Shown piece after piece: positions 1 through 7,724 of a DNA stretch of 64,000 bases (its first letter is position 1; each line of letters opens with the position of its first letter). The stretch lies in contig CAYPKW010000002.1 in the NCBI GenBank assembly GCA_964411425.1, positions 1 through 64,000 of the forward strand, in the 5' to 3' direction. Position numbers and translations under genes: made by a program. The notes below the pieces were generated by a model. The model had not been told where the DNA came from. It made no database searches and saw only the letters and a list, made by a program, of their open reading frames with translations. Source of the DNA: CAYPKW01 sp964411425 (lineage in GTDB: Bacteria; Pseudomonadota; Alphaproteobacteria; Dongiales; Dongiaceae).

Positions 1-97
1 GCCCGCAGGCCCCCGGTTCGTCGCCGACGCTCGTCGATGCTGGCATCGCCTTCGCGTCGGCTCCTGCCGGTCATCCTGCGGGCGGCGATCATGCGTG
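1..97. other. window edge, no gene seen
   Basis: No coding frame is convincing here. A 9-bp inverted repeat (positions 1-9 and 75-83) encloses GC-rich sequence. In style it resembles the interior of the MITE at 33634-33904, so this could be the end of a palindromic element that continues outside the window. Confidence 0.3.
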
Positions 98-1168
98 CTA
101 CCTATCCGTGAAAGTCGGTACTAGCGTCAGGTCGGGCTCGGCCAGCGGCGCGAAGTACGCCGCCACCTGCGAATCCGTCACGGCCGCCAGTTCCGCCGGC
201 TGCCAGCGCGGCGCGCGGTCCTTGGCGATGACGGCGGCGCGCACGCCTTCGTAGAAGTCGCGGCCCTGCATGAAGCGCTGGCTCAAGCGATACTCGACCG
301 CAAGGGCCGCCGCGAAATCGAGCGCGCGTGCTTGCCCTAACGCGCATAGCGTGACCTTGAGACTGGTGGGAGACGAGCGGCGCATGGCCGCCGCCGTGGC
401 GCCGGCCCAAGCGTCGCCGACGCGGTCGAGCGAAGCCAGGATCGCTTCGACCGTCGGCTCCGCGAACGCCCGATCGATGGCGGCGCGCCGTTGCGGCAAC
501 TGGCCCTCCTCGCCCGGCGGCGCGGCGAAACGCTCGATGAGCGCCGTCACGCCCGCCGGCGTCGCCTCGTCCGCCAGTCCGTCGCGCAAGGCCGGCCAGT
601 GCCTTCTCGGCACGTGATGCGTTGCGATGCCGGCGTACAGCATGTCGGCGGCGCGGATGCGCGCGCCGCCGAGGCCGAGATATAAGCCGATCGCCCCCGG
701 GCAGCGCGCAAGGAACCACGTCGCGCCGACGTCCGGAAAGAAGCCGATGCCCGCCTCCGGCATGGCGAACAGGCTGCGCTCGGTGGCGATGCGGTGCGAG
801 CCGTGCACGGAGACCCCGACGCCGCCGCCCATGGCGATACCATCCATGAACGCGACATAGGGTTTCCGATAGCATTTGATTCGATGGTTGAGCCGGTACT
901 CGGCGCGATAGAAATCGCGCACCAGCGGATCGCCGCGCCGGCCGGCGTCGTACAGCGCCCGGACGTCGCCGCCGGCGCAGAACGCGCGCTCGCCGGCGCC
1001 GGCGATGGCAACGGCGGCGATCGCGGGGTCCGCCGCCCAGGCCGCGAGCAAGGCGTCGAGCCGCCGGATCATGGCAAGCGTGAGCGCGTTCAGCGCCTGC
1101 GGCCGGTTCAGCGTCACGACGACGAGGCCGCCGAAGCGCGCCTGGCTCAGTTCCGCTGGATCGCCCAT
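98..1168 (-). CDS. 3-hydroxyisobutyryl-CoA hydrolase (enoyl-CoA hydratase/isomerase family)
   Basis: A 356-aa crotonase-fold protein. It shows the family oxyanion-hole segments (AFCAGGDVRAL and GIAMGGGVGVS) and the catalytic-region segment PEAGIGFFPDVGATW. The GGDVRALYD and FFPDVGATW signatures, and a length close to the family's, point to the HIBYL-CoA hydrolase branch of valine degradation, which releases 3-hydroxyisobutyrate, rather than to a short enoyl-CoA hydratase. The ATG at 1168 is chosen because homology begins right after it; the longer frame to 1327 would run into the divergent gene at 1272. No other valine-pathway gene is adjacent. An ordinary enoyl-CoA hydratase is the main alternative. 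Confidence 0.85.
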   Translation of the reverse strand: MGDPAELSQARFGGLVVVTLNRPQALNALTLAMIRRLDALLAAWAADPAIAAVAIAGAGERAFCAGGDVRALYDAGRRGDPLVRDFYRAEYRLNHRIKCYRKPYVAFMDGIAMGGGVGVSVHGSHRIATERSLFAMPEAGIGFFPDVGATWFLARCPGAIGLYLGLGGARIRAADMLYAGIATHHVPRRHWPALRDGLADEATPAGVTALIERFAAPPGEEGQLPQRRAAIDRAFAEPTVEAILASLDRVGDAWAGATAAAMRRSSPTSLKVTLCALGQARALDFAAALAVEYRLSQRFMQGRDFYEGVRAAVIAKDRAPRWQPAELAAVTDSQVAAYFAPLAEPDLTLVPTFTDR

Positions 1169-1271
1169 GCCCCTTCCCCGCCGCACCCTACCCCAGACTA
1201 AGCGTTCGCGTCGATTGCCTGCGGCGCGGGAACGGAGCATCATCGCGGCAGCGAAAGACCGGACGACGGGC

Positions 1272-1673
1272 ATGACGCATCGCATCGCTGCCATCGCGGC
1301 CGTGTCCGTCGGCTTCTTCTTGGCCACCGTTCACGCGGCGGAGGCCGAGTTCCGCATCTGCAACAAGACGGCAAATTCGGTGTCGGCGGCGTTCGGCTAC
1401 CGCGACAAGGAACAGTGGGTGTCCCAGGGCTGGTGGAACATCGACGCGGGCGCGTGCGCCACGGTCTTGCAGGACGACCTGCGCTACCAGAGATACTACG
1501 TATACGCCTGGAACGGCGACGGCACCTGGAGCGGCGACTTTCCGTTCTGCACCGAGAAGGATCCGTTCGTCATCGTCGGCGACACCGAGTGCGAGAAGCG
1601 CGGCTATGTTTCGGTCGGGTTCCGCGAGGTCGACGTAGGCAAAGCGCTGCGCTGGACCTTCGACCTGAAATAG
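1272..1673 (+). CDS. secreted DUF1036-type protein
   Basis: A 133-aa protein with an N-terminal signal peptide (hydrophobic IAAIAAVSVGFFLATV, predicted cleavage after HAAEA). The mature part resembles DUF1036 proteins: FRICNKTANSV near the start, WWNIDAGAC in the middle and a C-terminal W-T-F-D. Paired cysteines (FCTEKD, TECEKRG) suggest disulfides in the periplasm. Function is unknown. The ATG at 1272 is chosen because it starts the signal peptide. The gene is divergent from the hydrolase at 1168, with about 100 bp between. Confidence 0.75.
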   Translation: MTHRIAAIAAVSVGFFLATVHAAEAEFRICNKTANSVSAAFGYRDKEQWVSQGWWNIDAGACATVLQDDLRYQRYYVYAWNGDGTWSGDFPFCTEKDPFVIVGDTECEKRGYVSVGFREVDVGKALRWTFDLK

Positions 1674-1720
1674 TGCCGACTGGACCCAACGGTGGCCGAC
1701 CCTTAAACTCAGGAATCGCC

Positions 1721-2782
1721 ATGGCAAGGACGACCCGATTCCTGCGGCCGGTCGAGGCGCCGGCGCCGCCGGGCGAAATGCCGGCGCCCCCCGGCCAGTA
1801 CCCGCGGGTGCGGCTGCGCCGCAACCGCGCCGACGCCTGGAGCCGCGCGCTGGTGGCGGAGAACCGGCTCGCCGTCGAGGACCTGATCTGGCCGGTCTTC
1901 GTGCATGAGGGGCCGGAATCGCGGGTCGAGGTTTCCTCGATGCCCGGCGTGCACCGCCTGTCGCTCGCGGCACTGGTGGACGCGGCGGCGGCCGCGGCGG
2001 AACTCGGGATCCCCGCCGTCGCCGTCTTTCCCGTGGTGCCGGCGGAGCGCAAGTGCCCCGGCGCCGAGGAGGCCACCGATCCGAACAACCTGTGCAACCG
2101 CGCCGTTCGCGCGCTCAAGGCGGCGCTGCCCGAGCTCGGCGTCATTTGCGATGTGGCGCTCGACCCCTACACGAGCCACGGCCATGACGGGCTGGTGCGC
2201 GCCGGGCGCGTGCTCAACGACGAGACGGTCGAGGTGCTGTGCCGGCAGGCGCTTCTCCAGGCGGCGGCCGGCGTCGACATCGTCGCGCCCTCCGACATGA
2301 TGGACGGGCGGGTGGGCCGCATCCGCGACGCGCTCGACGCCGCCGGACACCAGGGCGTGCGCATTCTCTCCTACGCGGCCAAGTATGCGTCGGCGTTCTA
2401 CGGCCCGTTCCGCGACGCGGTCGGCTCGAAGGCGAACCTGGGCGCCGCCGACAAGCGCACCTACCAGATCGACCCGGCCAACGGCGACGAGGCGCTCAGG
2501 GAGTGCGCCCTCGACATCGCCGAGGGCGCCGACATGATCATGGTGAAGCCCGGCATGCCGTATCTCGACGTGCTGGCCCGCGTCAAGGCGGCGTTCCTCA
2601 TGCCGACGTTCGTCTATCAAGTGAGCGGCGAGTACGCCATGCTGCGGGCGGCGGCCGAGCGCGGCTGGCTCGACGGCGAAAAGGCGATGATGGAAAGCCT
2701 CATCGCATTCAAGCGGGCCGGCGCCGACGCCATCCTCAGCTACGCCGCGGTCGAGGCCGCAAGGCGGCTCAAGGCCGGTTGA
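1721..2782 (+). CDS. hemB: delta-aminolevulinic acid dehydratase (porphobilinogen synthase)
   Basis: 353 aa. It condenses two 5-aminolevulinate molecules to porphobilinogen in tetrapyrrole synthesis. The two active-site lysines are visible: K221 in SYAAKYASAF and K276 in MVKPGMPYLD. The metal region reads CDVALDPYTSHGHDG: the zinc-type cysteines are replaced by Ala/Asp, so this is the non-zinc, Mg-dependent class known from many alphaproteobacteria. The N-terminus has a Pro-rich extension of about 25 residues before the conserved RLRRNR. An AGGA sits six bases before the ATG. The next gene starts at or just after its stop codon, so the two may be co-transcribed. Confidence 0.97.
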   Translation: MARTTRFLRPVEAPAPPGEMPAPPGQYPRVRLRRNRADAWSRALVAENRLAVEDLIWPVFVHEGPESRVEVSSMPGVHRLSLAALVDAAAAAAELGIPAVAVFPVVPAERKCPGAEEATDPNNLCNRAVRALKAALPELGVICDVALDPYTSHGHDGLVRAGRVLNDETVEVLCRQALLQAAAGVDIVAPSDMMDGRVGRIRDALDAAGHQGVRILSYAAKYASAFYGPFRDAVGSKANLGAADKRTYQIDPANGDEALRECALDIAEGADMIMVKPGMPYLDVLARVKAAFLMPTFVYQVSGEYAMLRAAAERGWLDGEKAMMESLIAFKRAGADAILSYAAVEAARRLKAG

Positions 2783-2802
2783 GCGCCGCCGCGCGGTCCG
2801 CG

Positions 2803-3939
2803 GTGCGATTGTTGCTGGGCGTAGTCCTCGCTCTGCTCACGGGCTGCTTCGCGCCGGGCGAGGTCCGGGCGGCCGACGCCTCCGTCTACATGGCTCCGCT
2901 GCGCCCGGGCGGCGAACGGGTGACGCCGCAGGAGCGCCGGACCGGCAGGGGCGCGCTGCTGCTGCACGGCGGCGGACGCGGCACGCTCGACCACTTCCGG
3001 CCTTTCGTCGCTGCGGCGGGCGCCGACCCGCTCTTATGCCTCATCGACAGCGCCGATGAGGGCGACGGCGAGCCGCAGCGCCTGTTCGAGAACTTCGCCG
3101 AGGTGCGCCTCAAGGTGTTCGATCTCGAGGCGCGCGACATGGGCGATGCCGGGATCGCAAGCGAACTCGCGGCCTGCGACGGTTTCTTCTTCGGCGGCGG
3201 CGATCCCAAGCGCCTGTCCGAGATCTGGCGGCCCGAGGGCCGCGATTCGCCGGCACTCGCGGCGCTGCGCCGGCGCTTCGCCACGGCCGGCGCGCCGGTC
3301 GCGGGCGCCAGCGCCGGCGCAATGATCGCCGGGCCGATGACGCTGTGCGAATGCGGGTCGAGCAGCAGCATCGACGCTCTAAAGCAGGGCAAGTTGTTCC
3401 AGGCGCCGGGGTTCGCGCTCATCGACCGCGTGCTGATCGACGCGCATTTCTTCGCGCGCGGCCTGTTGGGGCGGCACGTGGTCGCGCTGGCGCGCAACGC
3501 GATTGCGGTCGGCGTCGGCATCGACGAGGATACCGCCGTATTGGCGCCGGCCTCCGGCCCGTGGGAGATCGTCGGCGACGGCCCGGTCGCCGTCATCGAG
3601 ATGCCGGAATCTGAGGAGTTGAGGGACATCAGACTCAGCATGCTGTGGCCGGGCGACCGGTTCGACCCGCTCGCCGGCACCTTCAGCGTATCCAAGAGCC
3701 GCCGGCGCCTCGACAGCGCCGCCCGCCGCGACGGCGCGGCGTTCCGCGTCAAGGACATCTTCGCCGCCGGGCGCATCCCGGCGGTTCTCGCCGAGCTGGT
3801 GGGGGACGACACGCCCGAGGTCGTCGGCCTGGCCGGCCGCAAGGTGAAGCTCACGTTCCGCAAGACGGACGCCACGGAAGCCTTCTCCGACGGCGAGCGG
3901 ACCAGCGTGCTGCATATGGCGCTCGACGTCGAGCGGTAG
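2803..3939 (+). CDS. cyanophycinase-like serine peptidase, predicted lipoprotein
   Basis: 378 aa from GTG 2803; TTG 2779, which overlaps the hemB stop, would add eight residues. The N-terminus is a lipoprotein signal (LLLGVVLALLTGC). The mature protein resembles peptidase family S51 / cyanophycinase: LLLHGGGRG, FFFGGGDPKRLSEI and the nucleophile Ser170 in GASAGAM. Cyanophycinases hydrolyse the Asp-Arg polymer cyanophycin to beta-Asp-Arg dipeptides; exported forms use external polymer. About 110 C-terminal residues after the catalytic domain match nothing I know. No cyanophycin synthetase is in the window. Family placement is fairly sure; the substrate is inferred. Confidence 0.78.
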   Translation: MRLLLGVVLALLTGCFAPGEVRAADASVYMAPLRPGGERVTPQERRTGRGALLLHGGGRGTLDHFRPFVAAAGADPLLCLIDSADEGDGEPQRLFENFAEVRLKVFDLEARDMGDAGIASELAACDGFFFGGGDPKRLSEIWRPEGRDSPALAALRRRFATAGAPVAGASAGAMIAGPMTLCECGSSSSIDALKQGKLFQAPGFALIDRVLIDAHFFARGLLGRHVVALARNAIAVGVGIDEDTAVLAPASGPWEIVGDGPVAVIEMPESEELRDIRLSMLWPGDRFDPLAGTFSVSKSRRRLDSAARRDGAAFRVKDIFAAGRIPAVLAELVGDDTPEVVGLAGRKVKLTFRKTDATEAFSDGERTSVLHMALDVER

Positions 3940-3989
3940 ACTGGGGACCAGTTGCAAGACCGATGCTTGCGGGCCGAAGGAGAGGAATC

Positions 3990-4025
3990 ATGCCTCGACT
4001 GGTAGCCACGCTGGCGTGCCGCTAG
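3990..4025 (+). pseudogene. tiny leader-like ORF, possible remnant of a secretin-type gene start
   Basis: A GGAGAGGAATC ribosome-site-like stretch precedes ATG 3990 and an 11-codon ORF (MPRLVATLACR, then stop). The same kind of segment, GGGGGAAATC followed by ATG and a similar opening (MLRLMAA), starts the real gene at 5500. This suggests a decayed copy of that gene start or a short leader peptide. The evidence is only local sequence similarity. Confidence 0.3.
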
Positions 4026-4099
4026 ACTCGGGGGGCGGCCAAGCATACGCTACATTCCAGACAGCGGACTGCGTGCGGCGATGGTAGGGGGGCCAAGCC

Positions 4100-5347
4100 A
4101 TGAACGCGAAATCTCGGGGTTTTCTCGCCGCCTTGTTCCTGGTCTTCGGCCTTGCCGTGCCCGCTTGGGCCAATGGCCTCGACGTCGGCAAAGTCGGACT
4201 CACCCTGGGCGGCGACGCGGCGGCGAAGAACGCGCAGGACATGCAAATCGTGGCGGTAAGGCCCGACGGCACAGAAGTGCCCGTCAAGGACTATGACGGC
4301 AAGGGCATCGAAATTAACATGGGCAATCCGGGCGCCTCGGAGAAACCTAAAACGGACGCCAATCCGGCGGGTGGACGGGTGGACGCGGAGCCGGGCAAGG
4401 TCGACGTTACATTGCCGGCCGGTTACTACAAGATCAAGATCAAGGACCGGACCAGCGGCGAAACTTACGACACTGGAACCTTTGTCGTGCATAAGGATGG
4501 TACCACCAAGATCAAGATCGACGCCAGTTCGAAAATCGTGCTTGTCAAGCCGAAGGACCGACCGCCGACCGAGCTCGGCGCGGTGCAGCCGAGCGGCGTC
4601 GCGCCCATGTCCGATTTTGCCATCAACCTCGGCGCCGAGTTCGGCACCGGATCGGCCAGTTTGAAGGCGTTCGGCGACGAGTTCGAGGGCCAGAGCACCT
4701 CCAATCAGGCCAGCCTCAACTTCGACTACCGCTATCATCCGAACGGCGCCAACATCGCCAACATCGCCAACTTGGGGAACGTCGGCAACGTCGCCAACCT
4801 CGGCCCCGGCATTTTCTTCGGCGCGTGGCTCGGCGCGGCGCTCGCCGGCCGGCAGACCCTGCTGAGCGAGAACCTTCACCCAGGCGGCGACGGCGACACG
4901 ACCATCGGGTACAGGCAGTTCGTCACGATGGGGGCCTATATGGGCTACCCGCTGGCGACGCTCGCCAACGGAATGCGCGTCAACGGCCTGGCCGGCGTTC
5001 AGGGAGCGATCTCGGAGACCAAGTTCAAGACGGACGAGAGCGGGGGCGGCGGCGTCCAGAACGAAGACTCCCAAGTCAACCTCCGGCTCGGCCCGATGGT
5101 CGGGTGGGAATTGGAAGGGGGCCCGCCCGCCAACCTCCCCAATATCGCGGGCAGAATTGCCGCGTGGCGGCTCGCGCTCATGCTGGGATACCTGCCCGGC
5201 AGCCAGTTCGACTTCGAGTCCGAGACCCTGAACAACCAGTACGAGGTCGAGACCGAAGGGTCGTTCTTTGTCGGCCTGCGTTTCGGCCTTGCCTTCGGTC
5301 TCGGGGGACTGGCGAATTTGGGGAGAGTGGAGGCCAGTGCCGAGTAG
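4100..5347 (+). CDS. exported outer-membrane beta-barrel-like protein (paralogue of the 5500 gene C-terminus)
   Basis: 415 aa with a clear signal peptide (FLAALFLVFGLAVPAWA, cleavage near residue 25). Residues about 40-165 are a Lys/Asp-rich beta-type module ending in GYYKIKIKDRTSGETYDTG. Residues about 170-415 alternate like an outer-membrane barrel and resemble the C-terminal half of the protein at 5500: both have a short N-I-A-N/N-V-G-N repeat (near residue 217 here), a DESGGGGVQNE turn matching DETGGGGVQEK, and a terminal FVGLRFGLAFGLGG-like strand. A run of Gs precedes the ATG. I do not recognise a named family. A porin or a partner of the secretin-like neighbour are possible roles. Confidence 0.65.
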   Translation: MNAKSRGFLAALFLVFGLAVPAWANGLDVGKVGLTLGGDAAAKNAQDMQIVAVRPDGTEVPVKDYDGKGIEINMGNPGASEKPKTDANPAGGRVDAEPGKVDVTLPAGYYKIKIKDRTSGETYDTGTFVVHKDGTTKIKIDASSKIVLVKPKDRPPTELGAVQPSGVAPMSDFAINLGAEFGTGSASLKAFGDEFEGQSTSNQASLNFDYRYHPNGANIANIANLGNVGNVANLGPGIFFGAWLGAALAGRQTLLSENLHPGGDGDTTIGYRQFVTMGAYMGYPLATLANGMRVNGLAGVQGAISETKFKTDESGGGGVQNEDSQVNLRLGPMVGWELEGGPPANLPNIAGRIAAWRLALMLGYLPGSQFDFESETLNNQYEVETEGSFFVGLRFGLAFGLGGLANLGRVEASAE

Positions 5348-5367
5348 CGGCGCGCCGCGTGCGGGCC

Positions 5368-5423
5368 GACGGGGCAGCCGTCGTTCGTAGGTAAGGACGG
5401 GGCAGCCGTCGTTCGTAGGTAAG
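5368..5423 (+). repeat. two perfect 28-bp tandem repeats
   Basis: Positions 5368-5395 and 5396-5423 are identical 28-bp units beginning GACGGGGCAGCCGTCG. They lie between the stop codon of the 4100 gene and the ribosome site of the 5500 gene. Each unit contains a short inverted repeat (GACGG/CCGTC), so two small hairpins could form in the leader. Confidence 0.85.
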
Positions 5424-5499
5424 GAGAGTGCGGAATCTGCACATGCGTCCCGTAAAGACGGCCGCGATGCCGCGGGGGACGCGTCACGAGGGGGAAATC

Positions 5500-7053
5500 A
5501 TGCTTCGACTAATGGCCGCGCCGTGTCTGGCCGTGTTGGCGTTATTGGCCGTCGGACCTTCGCCGGCCGGCGCGGTGGTGGCGGAGGCTCCGCTGGTGCA
5601 GGTGCAGATCCAAGTCAAGATCGTCGAAGTGTCAACGAGCGTGTTGGAGCAGATCGGCTTGCCCCGAGGAGCGAGCTGGGCAGTGCTCGATGTGCCCGGA
5701 TTCGCCAACGTTGACCAAGCGGAGCCCGGTCTCCGCGACGACGTTTTCGAGCAAGACATCGAAGTATACTTTACCGGCTCGAAGTTGATGAGCAGCGGGT
5801 TCAATTTTAGTGAAATCCCGGGCGAGATCGATGGGCAGACCACCACGGAGATAAAGGCCGAAGGTGGGTTTCTTGTCCTAGGCGACGACGGCACCTTTAG
5901 GACCGAGAATTTCCTCCTTGGCGTGACCATCGGTCCCAAGATCTTGGAGACCGGCATGATCGGCTCGTCGTTGAACATCGACAGGACCGTGATCGACGCG
6001 GCAGGCATGGTGACGCAGCAAACCATCTCCTTGCCGGCCGAAGTGAAACCGGGCGGCTTGATCGTAGTCGGAGGCTTGTTCCAGCAAGACCTGCCGAAGA
6101 TCGATGACAAATTCCCCGGCATCCGAGACGTCCCCTTCCTCGGCCAGCTTTTCAAGAGCGAGCGATACCAGAAAGGCGAGAGCGAAGTCATCCTGCTGAT
6201 CCGACCGTATCTCGTGGGGGAGCCGCTGCTCGTCGAGGAATCGACGAGCGTCGCGGACGAGCCAGAGGAGCCCCTGCAGGTGCAGATCGAACAAAAGGTC
6301 GTCCTGCTGGAGCCGCTTGCGCCGAAACTGGGTTACGGGACGTGGCAGTTCGCGCTTACTCCCGGCTACACCTTCGGCAGCATCGGCACGCGACAGCATA
6401 CCTCGTTCAGCGGCGAGGCCAAGGGCGAGAACATCTCCTACGGCGCGTTCAACTTTCACGCCGACGCCCGCTATATACTCGGCGAGAAGGACAAGGCCAA
6501 CATCGGCAACGTCGGCAACGTCGGTAGCATGAGCAAATTGCTTGTGCCCTGGGAGCCGTTTGTCGGCATGAAGGGCAGCCTGACCGCCGGCGGCGGCGAC
6601 GAGGGCCTCAAGAAGCGCAACCACCCGCCCTTCGGCGATCCGGACACGTTCATCAATTACCGGATAGGCGGCTCGTTCACGCCCTACATCGGCATCAAGG
6701 CGGCGGAGTGGGATTGGGGCTCCCTGAACGTGCTCGGCGGCCCGCGCTTCACCTTCGCCGAGATCGAGGCCGAGACGGACGAGACCGGCGGCGGCGGCGT
6801 CCAGGAGAAGTTCAGCAAGAGTACCGTCCAGGTGGGACCCGCCGTCGGGTTCGAGATCGACGTGCCGATGGATTCCGAATACTACGGCGGCTTGCAGGGC
6901 GGCATCCGGTTCGCGGCCTGGGGCGAATACCTGCCCGGCGCCGAGGTATCGGGGGAGTCCTCGACCTTCGGCTTCGACTACAACTTCGCGACCGATGGCG
7001 CGTTCCTGGGCACGTTCCGCTTCGGCGTCTTCATCAACTTGGGGCAATACTGA
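5500..7053 (+). CDS. secretin-domain protein fused to an outer-membrane beta-barrel
   Basis: 517 aa. A signal peptide (MLRLMAAPCLAVLALLAVG, Ala-rich cleavage site) is followed by a segment typical of bacterial secretins: LVQVQIQVKIVEVS at about residues 32-45, PGGLIVVGGLF near 185, IPFLGQLFKSERYQKGES-like residues near 215 and EVILLIRPYLV near 230. Secretins normally end soon after this, but here about 270 further residues follow. These look like an independent beta-barrel homologous to the neighbour at 4100 and end in FRFGVFINLGQY, with a terminal aromatic as in outer-membrane barrels. The ATG at 5500 follows GAGGGGGAAATC; the longer frame to 5428 has no such site. There is no N0/N1 domain or other secretion-system gene nearby. 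Confidence 0.7.
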   Translation: MLRLMAAPCLAVLALLAVGPSPAGAVVAEAPLVQVQIQVKIVEVSTSVLEQIGLPRGASWAVLDVPGFANVDQAEPGLRDDVFEQDIEVYFTGSKLMSSGFNFSEIPGEIDGQTTTEIKAEGGFLVLGDDGTFRTENFLLGVTIGPKILETGMIGSSLNIDRTVIDAAGMVTQQTISLPAEVKPGGLIVVGGLFQQDLPKIDDKFPGIRDVPFLGQLFKSERYQKGESEVILLIRPYLVGEPLLVEESTSVADEPEEPLQVQIEQKVVLLEPLAPKLGYGTWQFALTPGYTFGSIGTRQHTSFSGEAKGENISYGAFNFHADARYILGEKDKANIGNVGNVGSMSKLLVPWEPFVGMKGSLTAGGGDEGLKKRNHPPFGDPDTFINYRIGGSFTPYIGIKAAEWDWGSLNVLGGPRFTFAEIEAETDETGGGGVQEKFSKSTVQVGPAVGFEIDVPMDSEYYGGLQGGIRFAAWGEYLPGAEVSGESSTFGFDYNFATDGAFLGTFRFGVFINLGQY

Positions 7054-7087
7054 AGGTGTGGCGAGACGTGCCCGCCGGATCGGCGCG

Positions 7088-7720
7088 ATGCTGAAGCCGC
7101 CGGCCGCCGATCCGCGAGCCGTCGCGGCGGCGCTGGCCTTGCTGCTCGCCGGCTGCGCGGGCGGCGGTGAGCGGCTCCTCGACAGATACGCCGAGGAGAA
7201 CCCGACGCCGGCCAATTTCACCGTCTGCCACGGCTACGGCTGCGACTCGCGAACCGCCGTCAAGATGAGCGAGAGCGGCTGGGCCGAGGTGAGGGCGCTG
7301 TTCCAGCCGCCCCCGGCCGGTGCGGCCGAGGAACGCGCCCGCGTCGGACGTGCCGTCGCCCTCATGGAGACGCTGGTCGCTTGGGCCGTCGGCACCGCCG
7401 ACGACCGCGCCGCCGCCTCGACCTTCAACAGCGACCCCGGCCAGCTCGACTGCATCGACGAGACGGTCAACACCACGACATACCTGTGGATGATGGCGGG
7501 CGACGGCCTGCTGCGCTGGCACCGGGTCGGCACACCGGCCCGGCGCGGCTCGCTCTGGGGTTTCCGCTACAACGACTTCATCACCAACACGGCCGTGATG
7601 GTCGAGACCGGGACCGGCGCCGAGTACGCCGTCGATTCCTATTTTTACGAGAACGGGCACGAGCCGGCGGTCATGCCGCTGGAAGTGTGGCTCGACAACT
7701 GGCGGCCGTCGCAGGGTTAA
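7088..7720 (+). CDS. predicted lipoprotein of unknown function
   Basis: 210 aa with a lipobox (ALLLAGC) about 20 residues after the ATG. The mature part contains FTVCHGYGCDSR, DETVNTTTYLWMM and a C-terminal Y-F-Y-E-N-G motif, none of which I can tie to a known family. It starts 34 bp after the secretin-barrel gene and is probably in the same transcript, so it may be an outer-membrane partner (pilotin-like) of that protein. This role is inference from position only. Confidence 0.65.
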   Translation: MLKPPAADPRAVAAALALLLAGCAGGGERLLDRYAEENPTPANFTVCHGYGCDSRTAVKMSESGWAEVRALFQPPPAGAAEERARVGRAVALMETLVAWAVGTADDRAAASTFNSDPGQLDCIDETVNTTTYLWMMAGDGLLRWHRVGTPARRGSLWGFRYNDFITNTAVMVETGTGAEYAVDSYFYENGHEPAVMPLEVWLDNWRPSQG

Positions 7721-7724
7721 TCGC

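Noticed and set aside
2239..2778. Upstream extension of the cyanophycinase frame
   Set aside because: It lies inside hemB in another frame and is Arg/Pro/Gly-rich, as expected for a shadow of a GC-rich gene.
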